Assembly (NCBI GenBank): GCA_963576725.1 | Contig: OY755246.1 | Location: 70,610,371-70,674,370 of the forward strand | Length of the DNA: 64,000 nt | Reading direction: 5' to 3' | Source of the DNA: Azorinus chamasolen | Taxonomy: Eukaryota; Mollusca; Bivalvia; Cardiida; Solecurtidae | Part shown: in pieces, positions 1 through 27,959 of the stretch | How the letters are laid out: each line of letters opens with the position of its first letter | How positions within the stretch are numbered: position 1 is the first letter of the stretch | Position numbers and translations under genes: made by a program | The notes under the pieces: generated by a model | What the model saw: only the letters and a program-made list of their open reading frames with translations | Told to the model about the DNA's origin: nothing | Databases searched by the model: none

Positions 1-585
<585 letters not shown>

Positions 586-1052
586 ATATCTTCATTTCCT
601 CCAAATTTTGAGTGAATGGGTGAATTTTTATGGCACTGCGATACTGAAAAGGCTATACGTGTATAGCGCCGATGAATGATGAGATGACATGATGATGTGG
701 GTTGGTTTCAGGAAGATGATTTCGGCTAATCTCATTCGTTGCAAATCAACGCATGGGATCAAAGCCACCGACTTGCATTCCTTTTAGTTCTTGGCAGAGG
801 GGATAATCTCCATAAAAAAACACAAAAATATCCCCTGTGACAATTAAGCCCCCTAACCACGGTAAGGTGGGAAGGAACTTGGGATGGGTTCCAAATTTTG
901 AAGAGTTATACATACAGAAATTCAAATAATACAATTACGACAAAACATAATAAATACAAAACATTACAATACAAGGTAATATAATATGAGTTTAAAAACA
1001 GGTATCCCACTGTAATGCTGTGTATCAGCTGTATATGTGTGCCATACAGCAG
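586..1052. other. Unique-looking sequence, no gene seen
   Basis: No exon-like reading frame with splice sites and no repeat recognised. It lies 5' of the reductase start codon, so it may contain promoter or 5' UTR, but no core promoter can be supported by eye. Confidence 0.5.
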
Positions 1053-1337
1053 CATTTCGATCTACCCAGGTATGATACTAGCTGTTATCGTTAGCGCAGA
1101 TGGACGCTCACAGAGCTCTCTATCAGCTATACAATAAACTCTCGATTGTACGAACACTGAAATACGTATTATTATCGATCTTTAAGCCAGGTGACTGCTT
1201 AATGCAGGATGAAAGTCATACAGAAAGCTCCTCTAGGAGCTTTCTGCATGACTCTCATCCTGTATTAAGCAGTCACCTGGCTACAAAGACATAAATTCTT
1301 CATTACTAAAATTTGGTAGTATCGAGTTTTACTGTAC
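1053..1337. mobile_element. CAG-ended MITE containing a hairpin core (family 1)
   Basis: A near-perfect palindrome fills 1187-1280: arms of about 46 bp start CCAGGTGACTGCTTAATGCA and meet at AAAGCTCCT-CT-AGGAGCTTT. It appears to lie in a larger element from TA-CAGCAGCATTTCGAT (1053) to ATCGAGTTTTACTG-TA (1337), whose ends are inverted CAG-type termini with TA flanks, as in pogo/mariner MITEs. The hairpin is seen directly; the outer limits are inferred. It lies just 5' of the reductase start codon. Confidence 0.6.
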
Positions 1338-1473
1338 TAGGTTCACTTGAGCCATTTTTATCAGGATGATAACGGCTACTGTTGGACCTTTATCTGTCAA
1401 ACTTGAGTCGCCTTGGCCAACTTTAATCTGCAACAGTACAATACCTTCTTGTTGTTGGACAGAGACTAATAAA

Positions 1474-18390
<16,917 letters not shown>

Positions 18391-18594
18391 CAAATACTGA
18401 GAAACTCCAAAGTCCACGATTCGAACTTATGGCATGGCCAAAGCCAAGTAACCATCATATGATATGCCAAGGCCAGATCATCAGCTTTATAAAATATGGC
18501 CAAGGCCAGGTTACCAGGATTTTGAACCGTGAAAACTGTAAGGAAAGTGTTCTAAAATCGGAATGTTTTATTACATTATGAAGAACGATAAAGA

Positions 18595-18600
18595 AATAAA
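18595..18600 (+). promoter_or_regulatory. Poly(A) signal AATAAA of the reductase gene
   Basis: First AATAAA after the stop, 205 bp downstream, implying a 3' UTR of about 220-230 bp. Confidence 0.65.
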
Positions 18601-18940
18601 GAGGCACACGCAACAGCACGTGTTTATATTTTCAATTATTTGTGAAGGAACAGCGACTGTGGCATAAGTAAGTTATATTACAATAACCGCCACGCAAACA
18701 CCGCTAAATCGGACACTTTTACATATAATAAAACATATAAGTGTATGTGAATGAACCAACACCAAACTGTCAAAGAGAAAATAGCAAAGTAGAAATATAA
18801 ATTCCAGAACCTGGGTAGGCAGTATATATCTCGGAACTAACCTAGAAATGGTTAACTTTCGGTACATGATGATTTAGTTCCGTTTGCCGTCCCACTATCA
18901 GTGAACCAACAACCAATTACAGTACAACCCGTCTTAGACG

Positions 18941-19015
18941 GGTTGTAGCTTAATACAGTTTGAAAGTCATGTAAAATGTTCCTATTGGAGCTTTCTGCAT
19001 TATGCAGCCACTTGC
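18941..19015. mobile_element. Hairpin MITE core, family 1
   Basis: ggttgtagcttaatacagtt and ggagctttctgcattatgca with the characteristic attgga centre; the right arm is shortened. Confidence 0.6.
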
Positions 19016-19132
19016 TTTTAAGATACCAATGCTCAATAAACGAATGGTAGGCTCTACGGTAGTTATCTTCTATACAGTCAGACAAGAAAACAAGACAAAA
19101 AGCAAGACGCATTAGGAAAATAGAGATGATAC

Positions 19133-19205
19133 AGGATGGTTACATTTAGGGAGGGAGTGGTTACATTTAGGGAGTGAGTGGTTACATTTAGGGAGTGGTT
19201 ACATT
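19133..19205. repeat. ~21-bp tandem repeat, four copies
   Basis: Repeated ggttacatttagggagtgag. Confidence 0.9.
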
Positions 19206-19414
19206 TTAGTTTCTTGTTAAGTGTCGGAATGTTTCAAGAACTAGTTAAACTTTACTTGTTATGTCGGGGACAAAATGAAATGAAAGAACTCAGCCATAGT
19301 TTATTATGACAATGGCATATACATATCAAACCTGCGGAGATATTTGATGGTAGCTGGCTGAGAAGCTAATGTATGGACGAATTTAACTGAAATGAACATT
19401 TACATTAGCCCAGT

Positions 19415-19995
19415 TAATCCTTTATTCCTGTAAGAGTCGTATGATCAGGGTCTGCTGTTTAAGAGTCGTATGATCAGGGTCTGCTATTTGCTTATGAAAT
19501 ATTATAGATGTGAGTATACAGATTCTGACATGGCCAAACATTTCTGTCTTCATACGTCATAATAAACAATCCGCTACTTATTATTACTGATGACATTGTT
19601 TCTCATAATAAACAATCCGCTACTTATTATTACTGATGACATTGTTTCTCATAATAAACAATCCGCTACTTATTATTACTGATGACATTGTTTCTCATAA
19701 TAAACAATCCGCTACTTATTATTACTGATGACATTGTTTCTCATAATAAACAATCCGCTACTTATTATTACTGATGACATTGTTTCTCATAATAAACAAT
19801 CAGCTACTTATTATTACTGATGACATTGTTTCTCATAATAAACAATCCGCTACTTATTATTACTGATGACATTGTTTCTCATAATAAACAATCAGCTACT
19901 TATTATTACTGATGACATTGTTTCTCATAATAAACAATCAGCTACTTATTATTACTGATGACATTGTTTCTCACATGAATATTCATAGGGTAAGA
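19415..19995. mobile_element. Family-2 MITE with an internal 46-bp array (nine copies, 19557-19975)
   Basis: The left side has gtatgatcagggtctgct (twice) and atttgcttatgaaatattat; the right side has cacatgaatattcatagggt. Both match the complete element at 24828-25077. Between them lie nine near-identical units (ctcataataaacaatccgct + acttattattactgatgacattgttt), corresponding to a segment present once in the complete element. Confidence 0.75.
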
Positions 19996-20088
19996 GGTTC
20001 ACCTGTATTTCTTAGTGAACTGTTTTAATGTATAGAAATATTCATTTTTACAATATGGCTTTTGGAAATAATATGTGAAGCATTCATT

Positions 20089-20781
20089 GAAAACCCTGAT
20101 TATGTGCCTTCAGGTCTGGGTCTACAATGTTAAACCCTTATCAGTTGCCTTCCGTTCTGGGTCCACACTATTAACCCTGATCAGGTGCTTTCAGGTCTGG
20201 GTCTACAATGTTAAACCCTTATCTGGTGCCTTCAGGTCTGGGTCCAACTGTTAACCCTGATCACGTGCCTTCAGGTCTGGGTCCACACTGTTAACCCTGA
20301 TCATGTGCCTTCACGTTTGGGTCTACAATGTTAAACCTGATTATATGCCTTCACGTTTGGGTCTACAATGTTAAACCCTGACCATGTGCCTTCACGTTTG
20401 GGTCTACAATGTTAAACCTGATCATGTGCCTTCAGGTCTGGGTCCACAATGTTAAACCCTAACCATGTGCCTTCAGGTCTGGATCTACAATGATAAATCT
20501 GATCATGTGCCTTCAGGTCTGGGTCTAAAATGTTAAACCTGACCATGTGCCTTCAGGTCTGGGTCTAAAATGTTAAAACCTGATCATGTGCCTTCACGTT
20601 TGGGTCTACAATGTTAAACCTGATCATGTGCCCTCAGGTCTGGATCTACAATGTTAAACCCTGATCATGTGCCTTCAGGTCTTGGTCCAAACTGTTAAGC
20701 CTGATCAGGTGCCTTCAGGTCTGGTGCACACTGTTAAGTTGTTAACCCTGATTAGGTGCCTTCAGGTCTGGGTCTACAATA
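20089..20781. repeat. ~41-bp minisatellite, about 17 copies
   Basis: The unit is gttaaaccctgatcatgtgc + cttcaggtctgggtctacaat. The gatca...tctgggtct content resembles half of the family-2 palindrome. Confidence 0.9.
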
Positions 20782-20800
20782 CTTGGTTTTGTCAAATTAA

Positions 20801-21030
20801 TCATTAACTTCATTAATTTGAATGTTAGAAATAATGGTATCACGAATATTAATTAGATCATTTTATAATGACATAATGACACTTTGCTTTTTTAACAAGA
20901 CATAAATTGTAGGGGCAAATCTTTATCTTTTCTCAATTAAACAAAATAGACTCTGATCAGGAACCGTTTGTTCTGAGTCTATCCTCTTTTGCAAATGCTG
21001 TAAAATGCGTATTTATGGAGTAAAGGGTTA
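20801..21030. mobile_element. Family-2 MITE
   Basis: Contains cacgaatattaattagatca, gactctgatcaggaaccgtt, tctgagtctatcctcttttg and the right end tttatggagtaaagggttaa. Confidence 0.65.
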
Positions 21031-21635
21031 AGTGACACTAGGGACAAACTGGGTAACGTATGTGTGGAGTAAAGGGTTAGGTGACACTAGGGACAAACAG
21101 GTTAACGTATGTATGGATCTAAGGGTTAAGTAACAATAGGGATAAACGGTGTAGCGTATGTATGGAGTAAAGGGTTAGGTGACACTAGGGACAAACAGGG
21201 TAACGTATGTATGAAGTAAAGAGAAAGTGATACTAGGAACGAACTGGGTAACGTATGTATGGAGTAAAGGGTTAAGTGACACTAGGGACAAACAGGGTCA
21301 CGTATGTGTGGAGTAAAGAGAAAGTGACACTAGAAACAAACAGGGTCACGTATGTATGGAGTAGAGAGAAAGTGACACTAGGAACAAACAGGGTCACGTA
21401 TGTATGGAGTAGAGAGAAAGTGATACTAGGAACAAACTGGATAACGTATGTATGAAGTAAAGAGAAAGTGATACTAGGAACGAACTGGGTAACGTATGTA
21501 TGAAGTAAAGGGTTAAGTTACACTTGGGACAAACAGGGTAACGTATGTATTGAGTAAAGAGAAAATGATACTAGGAACGAACTGGGTAACGTATGTATGA
21601 AGTTAAAGGTTAAGTGACAAACAGGGCAACGTTTG
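21022..21635. repeat. ~49-bp array seeded by a MITE end plus flank, about 12 copies
   Basis: Each unit contains tatggagtaaagggttaa, the right terminus of the adjacent MITE, joined to gtgacactagggacaaacag and gggtaacgtatg. Variants replace the end by gagagaaagtga. Confidence 0.85.
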
Positions 21636-21642
21636 AAAACAT

Positions 21643-21861
21643 TTAACTCTTTGCACGCTAAGTAATGTTTCGTCTGCAACAACAGTCATCTGCCTCCATT
21701 CTTCAAATAAAATTTCTGATTTCTTTGCACGAATACGATCAATGTGTCAAACAGTTAGGGTCATGATGAGAGAGCACATTATGCGGCGTCTGATCTGGAT
21801 ACAAACTACATGTATGTGCATCAGTAATCACGGGTTTAACCACTAGCGTGCACAGAGTTAA
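21643..21861. mobile_element. Complete family-3 MITE flanked by TTAA
   Basis: Between TTAA at 21643 and TTAA at 21858 lie inverted termini CTCTTTGCACGCTA (21647) and TAGCGTGCACAGAG (21844), 13 of 14 matching. Inside are caaacagttagggtcatgat and gcgtctgatctggat. TTAA targets are typical of piggyBac-type transposition; no transposase is present. Confidence 0.8.
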
Positions 21862-22009
21862 TGTTCCTTTGAAATCAATTACACACTAGATTTTTATTTT
21901 GCAGAATTTTATTACACGATATAAAATAACAATATAAAACATAATATTCAACAATGGTAATATAACTATATAAAAGCAACCGTAAGAACAAGTACATCTG
22001 TGGATCTAG

Positions 22010-22655
22010 TTCATATCTACACATCTGAGAGTATAGTTCATACCAAGTCTTGCACATCATTTTGCATACATAGGCTTACACGTCTAATAATGCATTACAT
22101 CCTAGGCTTACACATCTGATAATGCATTGCATACATAGGCTTACACATCTGAGAATGTATTGCATACCTAAGTGTACTCATCTGAGAATGTATTGCATAC
22201 CTAGACTTACACATCTGAGAATGTATTGCATACATAGGCGTACACATCTGAGAATGTTATTGCATACCTAGGCGTACACATCTGAGAATGTACTGCATAC
22301 CTAGGCGTACACATCTGAAAATGTTATTGCATACCTAGGCGTACACATCTGAGAATGTTATTGCATACCTAGGCGTACACATCTGAGAATGTTTTTGCAT
22401 ACCTAGGCTTAACCATCTGAGTATGTACTACATCATAGGCTTACACACCCGAGAATGTATTACATCATAGGTTTACACATCTGAGAATGTATTGTATACA
22501 TAGGCTGACACATTTGATAATGCCTTTCATAACTACACATCTGAGGGTTCATGTATATTTTATTACACATCTGAGGGTTCATGTATATTTTATTACACAT
22601 CTGAGTGTTTATTTCATACCTAGGCGTACGCCTCTGAGAATGTATTGCATACCCA
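22010..22655. repeat. 33-34 bp minisatellite, about 18 copies
   Basis: The unit is cataggcttacacatctgag + aatgtattgcata with many point variants. Confidence 0.92.
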
Positions 22656-22714
22656 GGCCTACTGGAACTATATGTATATTACATACTTTGGTGCAACACT
22701 GTATGAACGACTTG

Positions 22715-22795
22715 CAATTTTGCAAACAATTTGGATTGAAACGAGTCACCTAGGAACTCGGAGTCTCATCAGGATGCAAACTGTTAGACACTTTT
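22715..22795. mobile_element. Hairpin MITE core, family 3
   Basis: Arms caaacaatttggattgaaac and tcatcaggatgcaaactgtt around cacctaggaactcgg. Confidence 0.55.
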
Positions 22796-22799
22796 AATT

Positions 22800-23094
22800 G
22801 ATGTAGAAAGCATTTGATTTAAATTGATGGAGATGGTAATTTTGACATTATTAATCGAAGATATTGTTACAATAACACTATACTGAACCCTCTATGTGTG
22901 AAGCTTACAATACATCCAGCAGAAGTGATGTAGATCATAAGCCCATGTTAAATCTTTAGCTGACAGACTATATGCAACAATCGACATATAAGTAATTTCA
23001 TTTGAGTTTAAGTTCCGTACAAAAATATAAAAAAGGAAATGTATTAAAATGTCAATTTGTAGATAATCAAATCTCTAACATACCAGCGTACTAG
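22800..23094. other. No feature seen
   Basis: AT-rich sequence without repeat or coding signal. Confidence 0.4.
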
Positions 23095-23350
23095 TATAGA
23101 ACAGACCCCGATCAGACATGACCTGTCTGGTCTAGGTCTAATCAGCATATAAAGCAGACCCCGGTCAGTCAGGGCCTGTCTGGTCTGGTCTAATCAGCAT
23201 ACAGAGCAGACCCCGATCAGTCAGGACCTTGCTGGTCTAGGTCTAATCAGCATACAGAGCAGACCCCGATCAGTCAGGACCTGTCTGGTCTAGGTCTAAT
23301 CAGCATACAAAGCATACCCCGATCAGACACCTGTCTGGTCTAGGTCCAAT
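23095..23350. repeat. ~54-bp array seeded by a family-2 palindrome, five copies
   Basis: The unit is agcagaccccgatcagtcag + gacctgtctggtctaggtct + aatcagcatacag. It is a compressed hairpin: gaccccgatcag faces ctggtctaggtc. Confidence 0.82.
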
Positions 23351-23463
23351 TTGTTTGCAAAGCAGTGATATGCGGAATTACCAAGTAAAATGTCATTACG
23401 CAGTAAAATGTCATTACGCATTGACACTTGACCCTGAGCCTGCTAAGAGCCATCTAACTGAAC

Positions 23464-23533
23464 CTTATAAACAGTTTGGATCCAGATGAGACGCAGAATA
23501 AATCGGCGTCTCATCAGGGTCCAAACTGTTTGA
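23464..23533. mobile_element. Hairpin MITE core, family 3
   Basis: aaacagtttggatccagatg and catcagggtccaaactgttt around acgcagaataaatcggcgt. Confidence 0.7.
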
Positions 23534-23988
23534 CACTCTGTCAATATTATCTCAAAAGCTTGAACGAATCAGAAATAATAGACAACGGCGACAGATCGGA
23601 GTTGAAGCAGACCCCATTTCATAGCAGGCTTAGGGTTAATTAACGTGGACAAAGAGTATAAATAAATAAATTAATATGTACAATCAACTACTACCACTGG
23701 TCATAAATTGTATATACCGTTGAAAGGACCCTAGGGCATAACTGTCGAGGGCGTGTGTATTTATGCCCGATATATAGACTGTAGCAGGACGGTCAGGTAA
23801 AGTACAGTGTGTATTTATCATTAATTAACTCCAGAGTGTCCCTCAAATGCGTCGGCTTCTGTGCACCAACAATAGAATGCAACAAAAACCTCTTCAAAGC
23901 GACCATTCGTTATATAAACCTGAGAGTTTTTGAAAATCATGCGACACCTTAACACTTTACTTCATACAAATGATTTGTCACGTCTTTA

Positions 23989-24056
23989 CAAGCAGATTAT
24001 ATCCAGATCACACGGCTCCTATAGGAGCCGCCTGGCCAGGGTCTGCTCTGCCTGCT
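23989..24056. mobile_element. Hairpin MITE core, family 2
   Basis: acacggctcctataggagcc is a continuous palindromic centre, with gcagattatatccagatc and ggccagggtctgctctgc as outer arms. Confidence 0.68.
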
Positions 24057-24149
24057 AATGAACTTAATATAGACTTGATTCTGCAATTTCTACCAATACG
24101 AAATACCTACAATACAAAATACTTTCTTACATGAATATTCACCAGGTAA

Positions 24150-24232
24150 AGGGTCAATGCAGAGAGAAAAGAATGCAGAGCCCTGCATATAGAGATTCTG
24201 TATAACTATCATCCTGTATTAATCATTTCCCT
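24150..24232. mobile_element. Degenerate family-1 hairpin core
   Basis: gtcaatgcagagagaaaaga, atgcagagccctgc, and catcctgtattaatcatttc are recognisable arm remnants. Confidence 0.4.
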
Positions 24233-24236
24233 GTTC

Positions 24237-24450
24237 TACGTTCATTTCAAATTTCAATACCTGCTGAATATTCATTGACAAAATATGTTTAATGAAATAT
24301 GTAAGATGGAATCGTGTGGCCATTTTAGGAAGTAAAGACATTAATCTATCAAATACCATTAGCAAACAGAAGGAACCCTGATCAGGAGCCGTCTAATATG
24401 GGTCTACTCTGTTTGCAAATGCGCGAAAAGGCTTTTGTATGAAGGATACG
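24237..24450. mobile_element. Family-2 MITE, core at 24361-24418
   Basis: The core is agcaaacagaaggaaccctg ... ggtctactctgtttgcaaat. The left part (caaatttcaatacctgctga + atattcattgacaaaata) also precedes the core at 55846. Confidence 0.65.
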
Positions 24451-24827
24451 GTTATACAGCAACCATTTCCCTGATAGACAGTCAAATATAGTTTCGAATA
24501 GTTGCATTAGGGGAGTTTCCTGTGTGCAAATAGGGAAACAACTGACCCTTCCCTTTTTGACAAATGTAACTTCTTACTGCCGAATCAAAACAACTTAAAC
24601 CAGTGGTCATCTGTATTAAGTGCATGTCCGTAAATGAGTGGCATGGCTAATTCTTTTTATTACTTCCGTTAACATCACTATTTGATGGATGTGTGTAGTA
24701 AAGATTAGAGCACTTCAGGTAACCGACGATCAAAGTGACGTTTACATTGATATGTTCATTCAACTCTTTACCTGTTGAATATCTACGTCAGAAATAATGA
24801 CAGTACCAATATCAAATATCAGTATTC

Positions 24828-25077
24828 TTAACCCTGTCCCTCATGTAAGCGCATTTTGACGCATCTGCAAACAGAGGAGACCTAGGTCAGACGGCTCCTA
24901 TTGGAGCCGTCTGATCAGGGTCTGATCTGTTTGCTTATGGTGTAATATAGATCTGATTCTACAGCTTTATGCCTGAGGCAAAATGTCCTGTGTTTATATG
25001 CCATTATAAAAAATAATCGTATTAATATTGATGACGTCATTATTTCCTACATGAATATTCATTAGGGAAATGGTTAA
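24828..25077. mobile_element. Complete family-2 MITE flanked by TTAA
   Basis: TTAA (24828) - CCCTGTCCCTCATG ... ATTAGGGAAATGG - TTAA (25074). The ends are imperfect inverted repeats. The core palindrome at 24866-24936 has arms gacggctccta and tggagccgtc, extending to tgcaaacag and ctgtttgc. About 242 bp without the TTAA. This is the best reference copy in the window. Confidence 0.78.
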
Positions 25078-25139
25078 CAGCATTATGAACAAGGGGATAG
25101 TTTACCGTGAGAGAAACTGTAGAATCAGATCTGTATTCT

Positions 25140-25210
25140 ACAGTCAGAAGAGACCCTGATCAGACAAGTTCTATAGGAGCTGTCTGATCTGGGTTTACTC
25201 TGTTTGCAAA
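25140..25210. mobile_element. Hairpin MITE core, family 2
   Basis: agagaccctgatcagacaag, ttctataggagctgtctgat, ctgggtttactctgtttgca; followed by taggtaagggattaaa, a family-2 right end. Confidence 0.65.
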
Positions 25211-26020
25211 TGTGTATATAGGTAAGGGATTAAACCTTTGAATAGTCTGAAGCATGTCTGCATTTCATATTTGGCTGCTACATTTGTCACAGTGAATTCA
25301 GCGGTGCACTGAAAGCTGGTTTTCGGTCAGCAATGCTAATATTTACTAAATATTTATCTGAGAAGAAGAAAAGTGTTCAGAGCAAGTTTAGAGGGCTCGT
25401 TTAGAAGTCCCGAAGTTTTTGGTTGATCCATAATACATAGAAATACATACAAATGACACCTGGAAAAGGATACATTCTGGATATAAACTTATCACGACGT
25501 GCCAAAACTAAAAACAATTATCGCTTAAAAAGACTTGAATATTTATCTATAAATCCTGCTGTGTCAGTTGTTTGTGGGAAACTTGAAACATCAAATAAAC
25601 ACACAAAAGCTAACAAACTCCATTAAAGAAATGTATAGATCTAGATTCCTACTTAAACACCGTAAAACAATTTTTACAATATCAGTTATATAAATGTGGG
25701 TGTTTCTAACATTCCTTTGTATTTGTTATGCACTTCTAAACTTATTTTTTTAATTAAATGATGGACTAGTCAATAAATATTACAATACATGTTCCTTGGA
25801 TTTCTACACAACATTGTGGTATCCATTGCGTGGTTACATCTGGTGCCAGGTCGCTACCAGCTTATCGTCTCAACATCATTTCGTTGAACAGCGAGTACGC
25901 AATTATTCTGAAAATGCAATCAGGATGCATTTAATAACTTGAGGAATGATGTGATTTGTTCCAGTATACTTTAAAACCTCTCTAAACTGGACATTAAATT
26001 TAGTATAAATATCGGTCTTG
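25211..26020. other. No feature seen
   Basis: About 800 bp with no tandem repeat, MITE core or supportable exon. Confidence 0.45.
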
Positions 26021-26024
26021 AAGA

Positions 26025-26106
26025 CAGGTGGCAGCTTAATACAGGGTGAAAGTCATGCAGAAAGCCCCTCTAGGAGTTTCACCCTGTATTAAGCAGCCAC
26101 CTACCT
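26025..26106. mobile_element. Hairpin MITE core, family 1
   Basis: caggtggcagcttaatacag and ctgtattaagcagccacct match exactly or nearly so; the right arm lacks about ten bases near the centre. Confidence 0.72.
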
Positions 26107-26270
26107 AAAAGTAACTAAATTCGTCTCTGTTACAATTCCAGTTTAGATGGGTTTTACTTTACAGTGAATATTACTAAACACATTATAAACTCATTACTAA
26201 ACACATTATAATGAATGTACAATTACAGTAGAATCTTAAAGTGACCATTAATTCTGGGTCTTTAAGATAC

Positions 26271-26357
26271 GTGGTAGCTTAATGCAGGTCGAAAATAATG
26301 CAGAAAATACTATTGGAGCTTTCTGTCTTACTTTCGCACTGTATTAAACAACCACAT
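26271..26357. mobile_element. Hairpin MITE core, family 1
   Basis: gtggtagcttaatgcaggtc ... cactgtattaaacaaccac. A flank at 26229-26270 (cagtagaatcttaaagtgac) resembles the start of the array at 30900. Confidence 0.68.
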
Positions 26358-26884
26358 GCTTTTAAAACACATATTGTCAATAAAAGAATGGTAGCTTAAG
26401 ACGTGTTTTGCTGTGTCTATGCAAAAGTATACAAACTGTTAGAGACTGACGGCATTTTAAGAGAAATGAAACAAAATTAACTATGATAATGTAGCGAACG
26501 ACAATTCTAGCCTATGCAAATTACCTTGCATGCAAAGAGAAGTGCCACGAGGGGATGACCGGGGCCCGGGGTCCAGCTTGTTTGCTTTACCATGTTTATC
26601 TAGAATGCGCGTAATTTTGTGCACGACATTTTCACAAAATCAGTTTGAGTATGTTATGAAAGATGTGGGTGTAAAAATGATAGACAATGACATTTTCTTT
26701 AGAAAATGGATGCTAAATATGGTGAAAGCTCCAACCGACAATCAATTCGTTCAGAGCTGATCGAGGTCACATAGACATTTGGGCATATACATATAGCGTT
26801 TCAGACACTTGGGTAAATAACATGTTAATATTTAATATCTTAAATCAGATAATCGGCTATGGCAAACACGAAAAAGAGGTGAAT
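26358..26884. other. No supported gene
   Basis: A 76-codon plus-strand frame at 26530-26760 has no motif, no splice support and no recognisable homology. Confidence 0.4.
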
Positions 26885-27005
26885 AGGTTGTCTGTAGAAC
26901 ACGTGTTAAATACAGGTGAATATGTTGTATGGGGTACACGTGTTAAATACAGGTGAATATGTTGTATGGGGTACACGTGTTAAATACAGGTGCATATTTT
27001 GTATG
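26885..27005. repeat. ~40-bp tandem repeat, three copies
   Basis: acacgtgttaaatacaggtg + aatatgttgtatggggt. Confidence 0.9.
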
Positions 27006-27106
27006 GTGTTCACTTGTTTATTAGATTAATTTTAATAATAGCACATAGACACATGATTGTTTCACCACGACAGAAACTGTGGAATCATATCTATATTATA
27101 TCATAA

Positions 27107-27175
27107 GGAAACAGAGCAGACCCTGATCAGACGGCTCCTATAGTAGCCATCTGATCTGGGTCTACTCTGTTTGTA
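27107..27175. mobile_element. Hairpin MITE core, family 2
   Basis: aaacagagcagaccctgatc ... gatctgggtctactctgttt with centre ggctcctatagtagcc; preceded by gaatcatatctatattatat and followed by aaaggcgtagaaaggtgtat, the family context. Confidence 0.72.
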
Positions 27176-27959
27176 AAGGCGTAGAAAGGTGTATCTATAG
27201 TGGAATGGCTAAACAAGTACATGTAGTTATTTCGGTAAGTCTCAACGTTTCGATCCCTCCACAAGGGGTTCCCCTCTTGCTATTTGGTTTATTTACATTG
27301 GTTACATCTCGAATCACTAAGTCTATTACTACAAACTCATGTATCGAGTTTGATGTAAGCCAGTATGAGTTTCAAAAACATAATTAGTATGGTAAGGGCA
27401 TCTCTGATCAAACTCTCGCTCTAATTAAAGAGGCAATGAGATTGGTTAGCGTATCAGCTGATTCTCTTATAATTTAAGAGCTTTTGTTCACTGTCTTTCA
27501 ACCAGATAGTGCTACATTCTATCTATATTTGAAAGAAATAATTTGGGTTAAAAATAAGGCTTTCGTGTTTTGTTCGATTTTTCGCCTAACCGATAAGAAT
27601 TCACATGACGGAACAGATGTCACATGACCTACATATGTAAGTAGAAAACTGACTCAGTCAGAGAGGGCCCTGTATCAAGGGCAGATAACTCTAGACATAG
27701 CGATCTGATTCAACCCAAAAACTAAGGGCGTCTTCCTCTGATGATACTAAGTATGCCCTTAATATGAAAATAAATATGTGAAGTATTGTTTAAGTTATCG
27801 CGTCACATCAAAAGTATTGACGGACGAACGGACGGACAGACAGACAGAAAATGTGATTCCTATAAGACTCCTGCATTTTCAATGCAATAAGGACAGAAAC
27901 AAATCGGTATCTCGACCGAAATAAGACAGCAGACCTTCAAATAAAAAGAACCATTTTTC
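27176..27959. other. Intergenic, 3' of the cysteine-rich gene
   Basis: Near 27826-27848 there is a ggacggacagacagacag tract of the kind found in dispersed mollusc repeats. I see no AATAAA for the minus-strand gene in this interval. Confidence 0.4.

Noticed and set aside
19557..19975. CRISPR-like array of nine near-identical 46-bp repeats
   Set aside because: The units are directly adjacent with no unique spacers, and the genome is eukaryotic.
26530..26760. 76-codon plus-strand frame
   Set aside because: No recognisable domain and no exon signals; isolated between MITEs.
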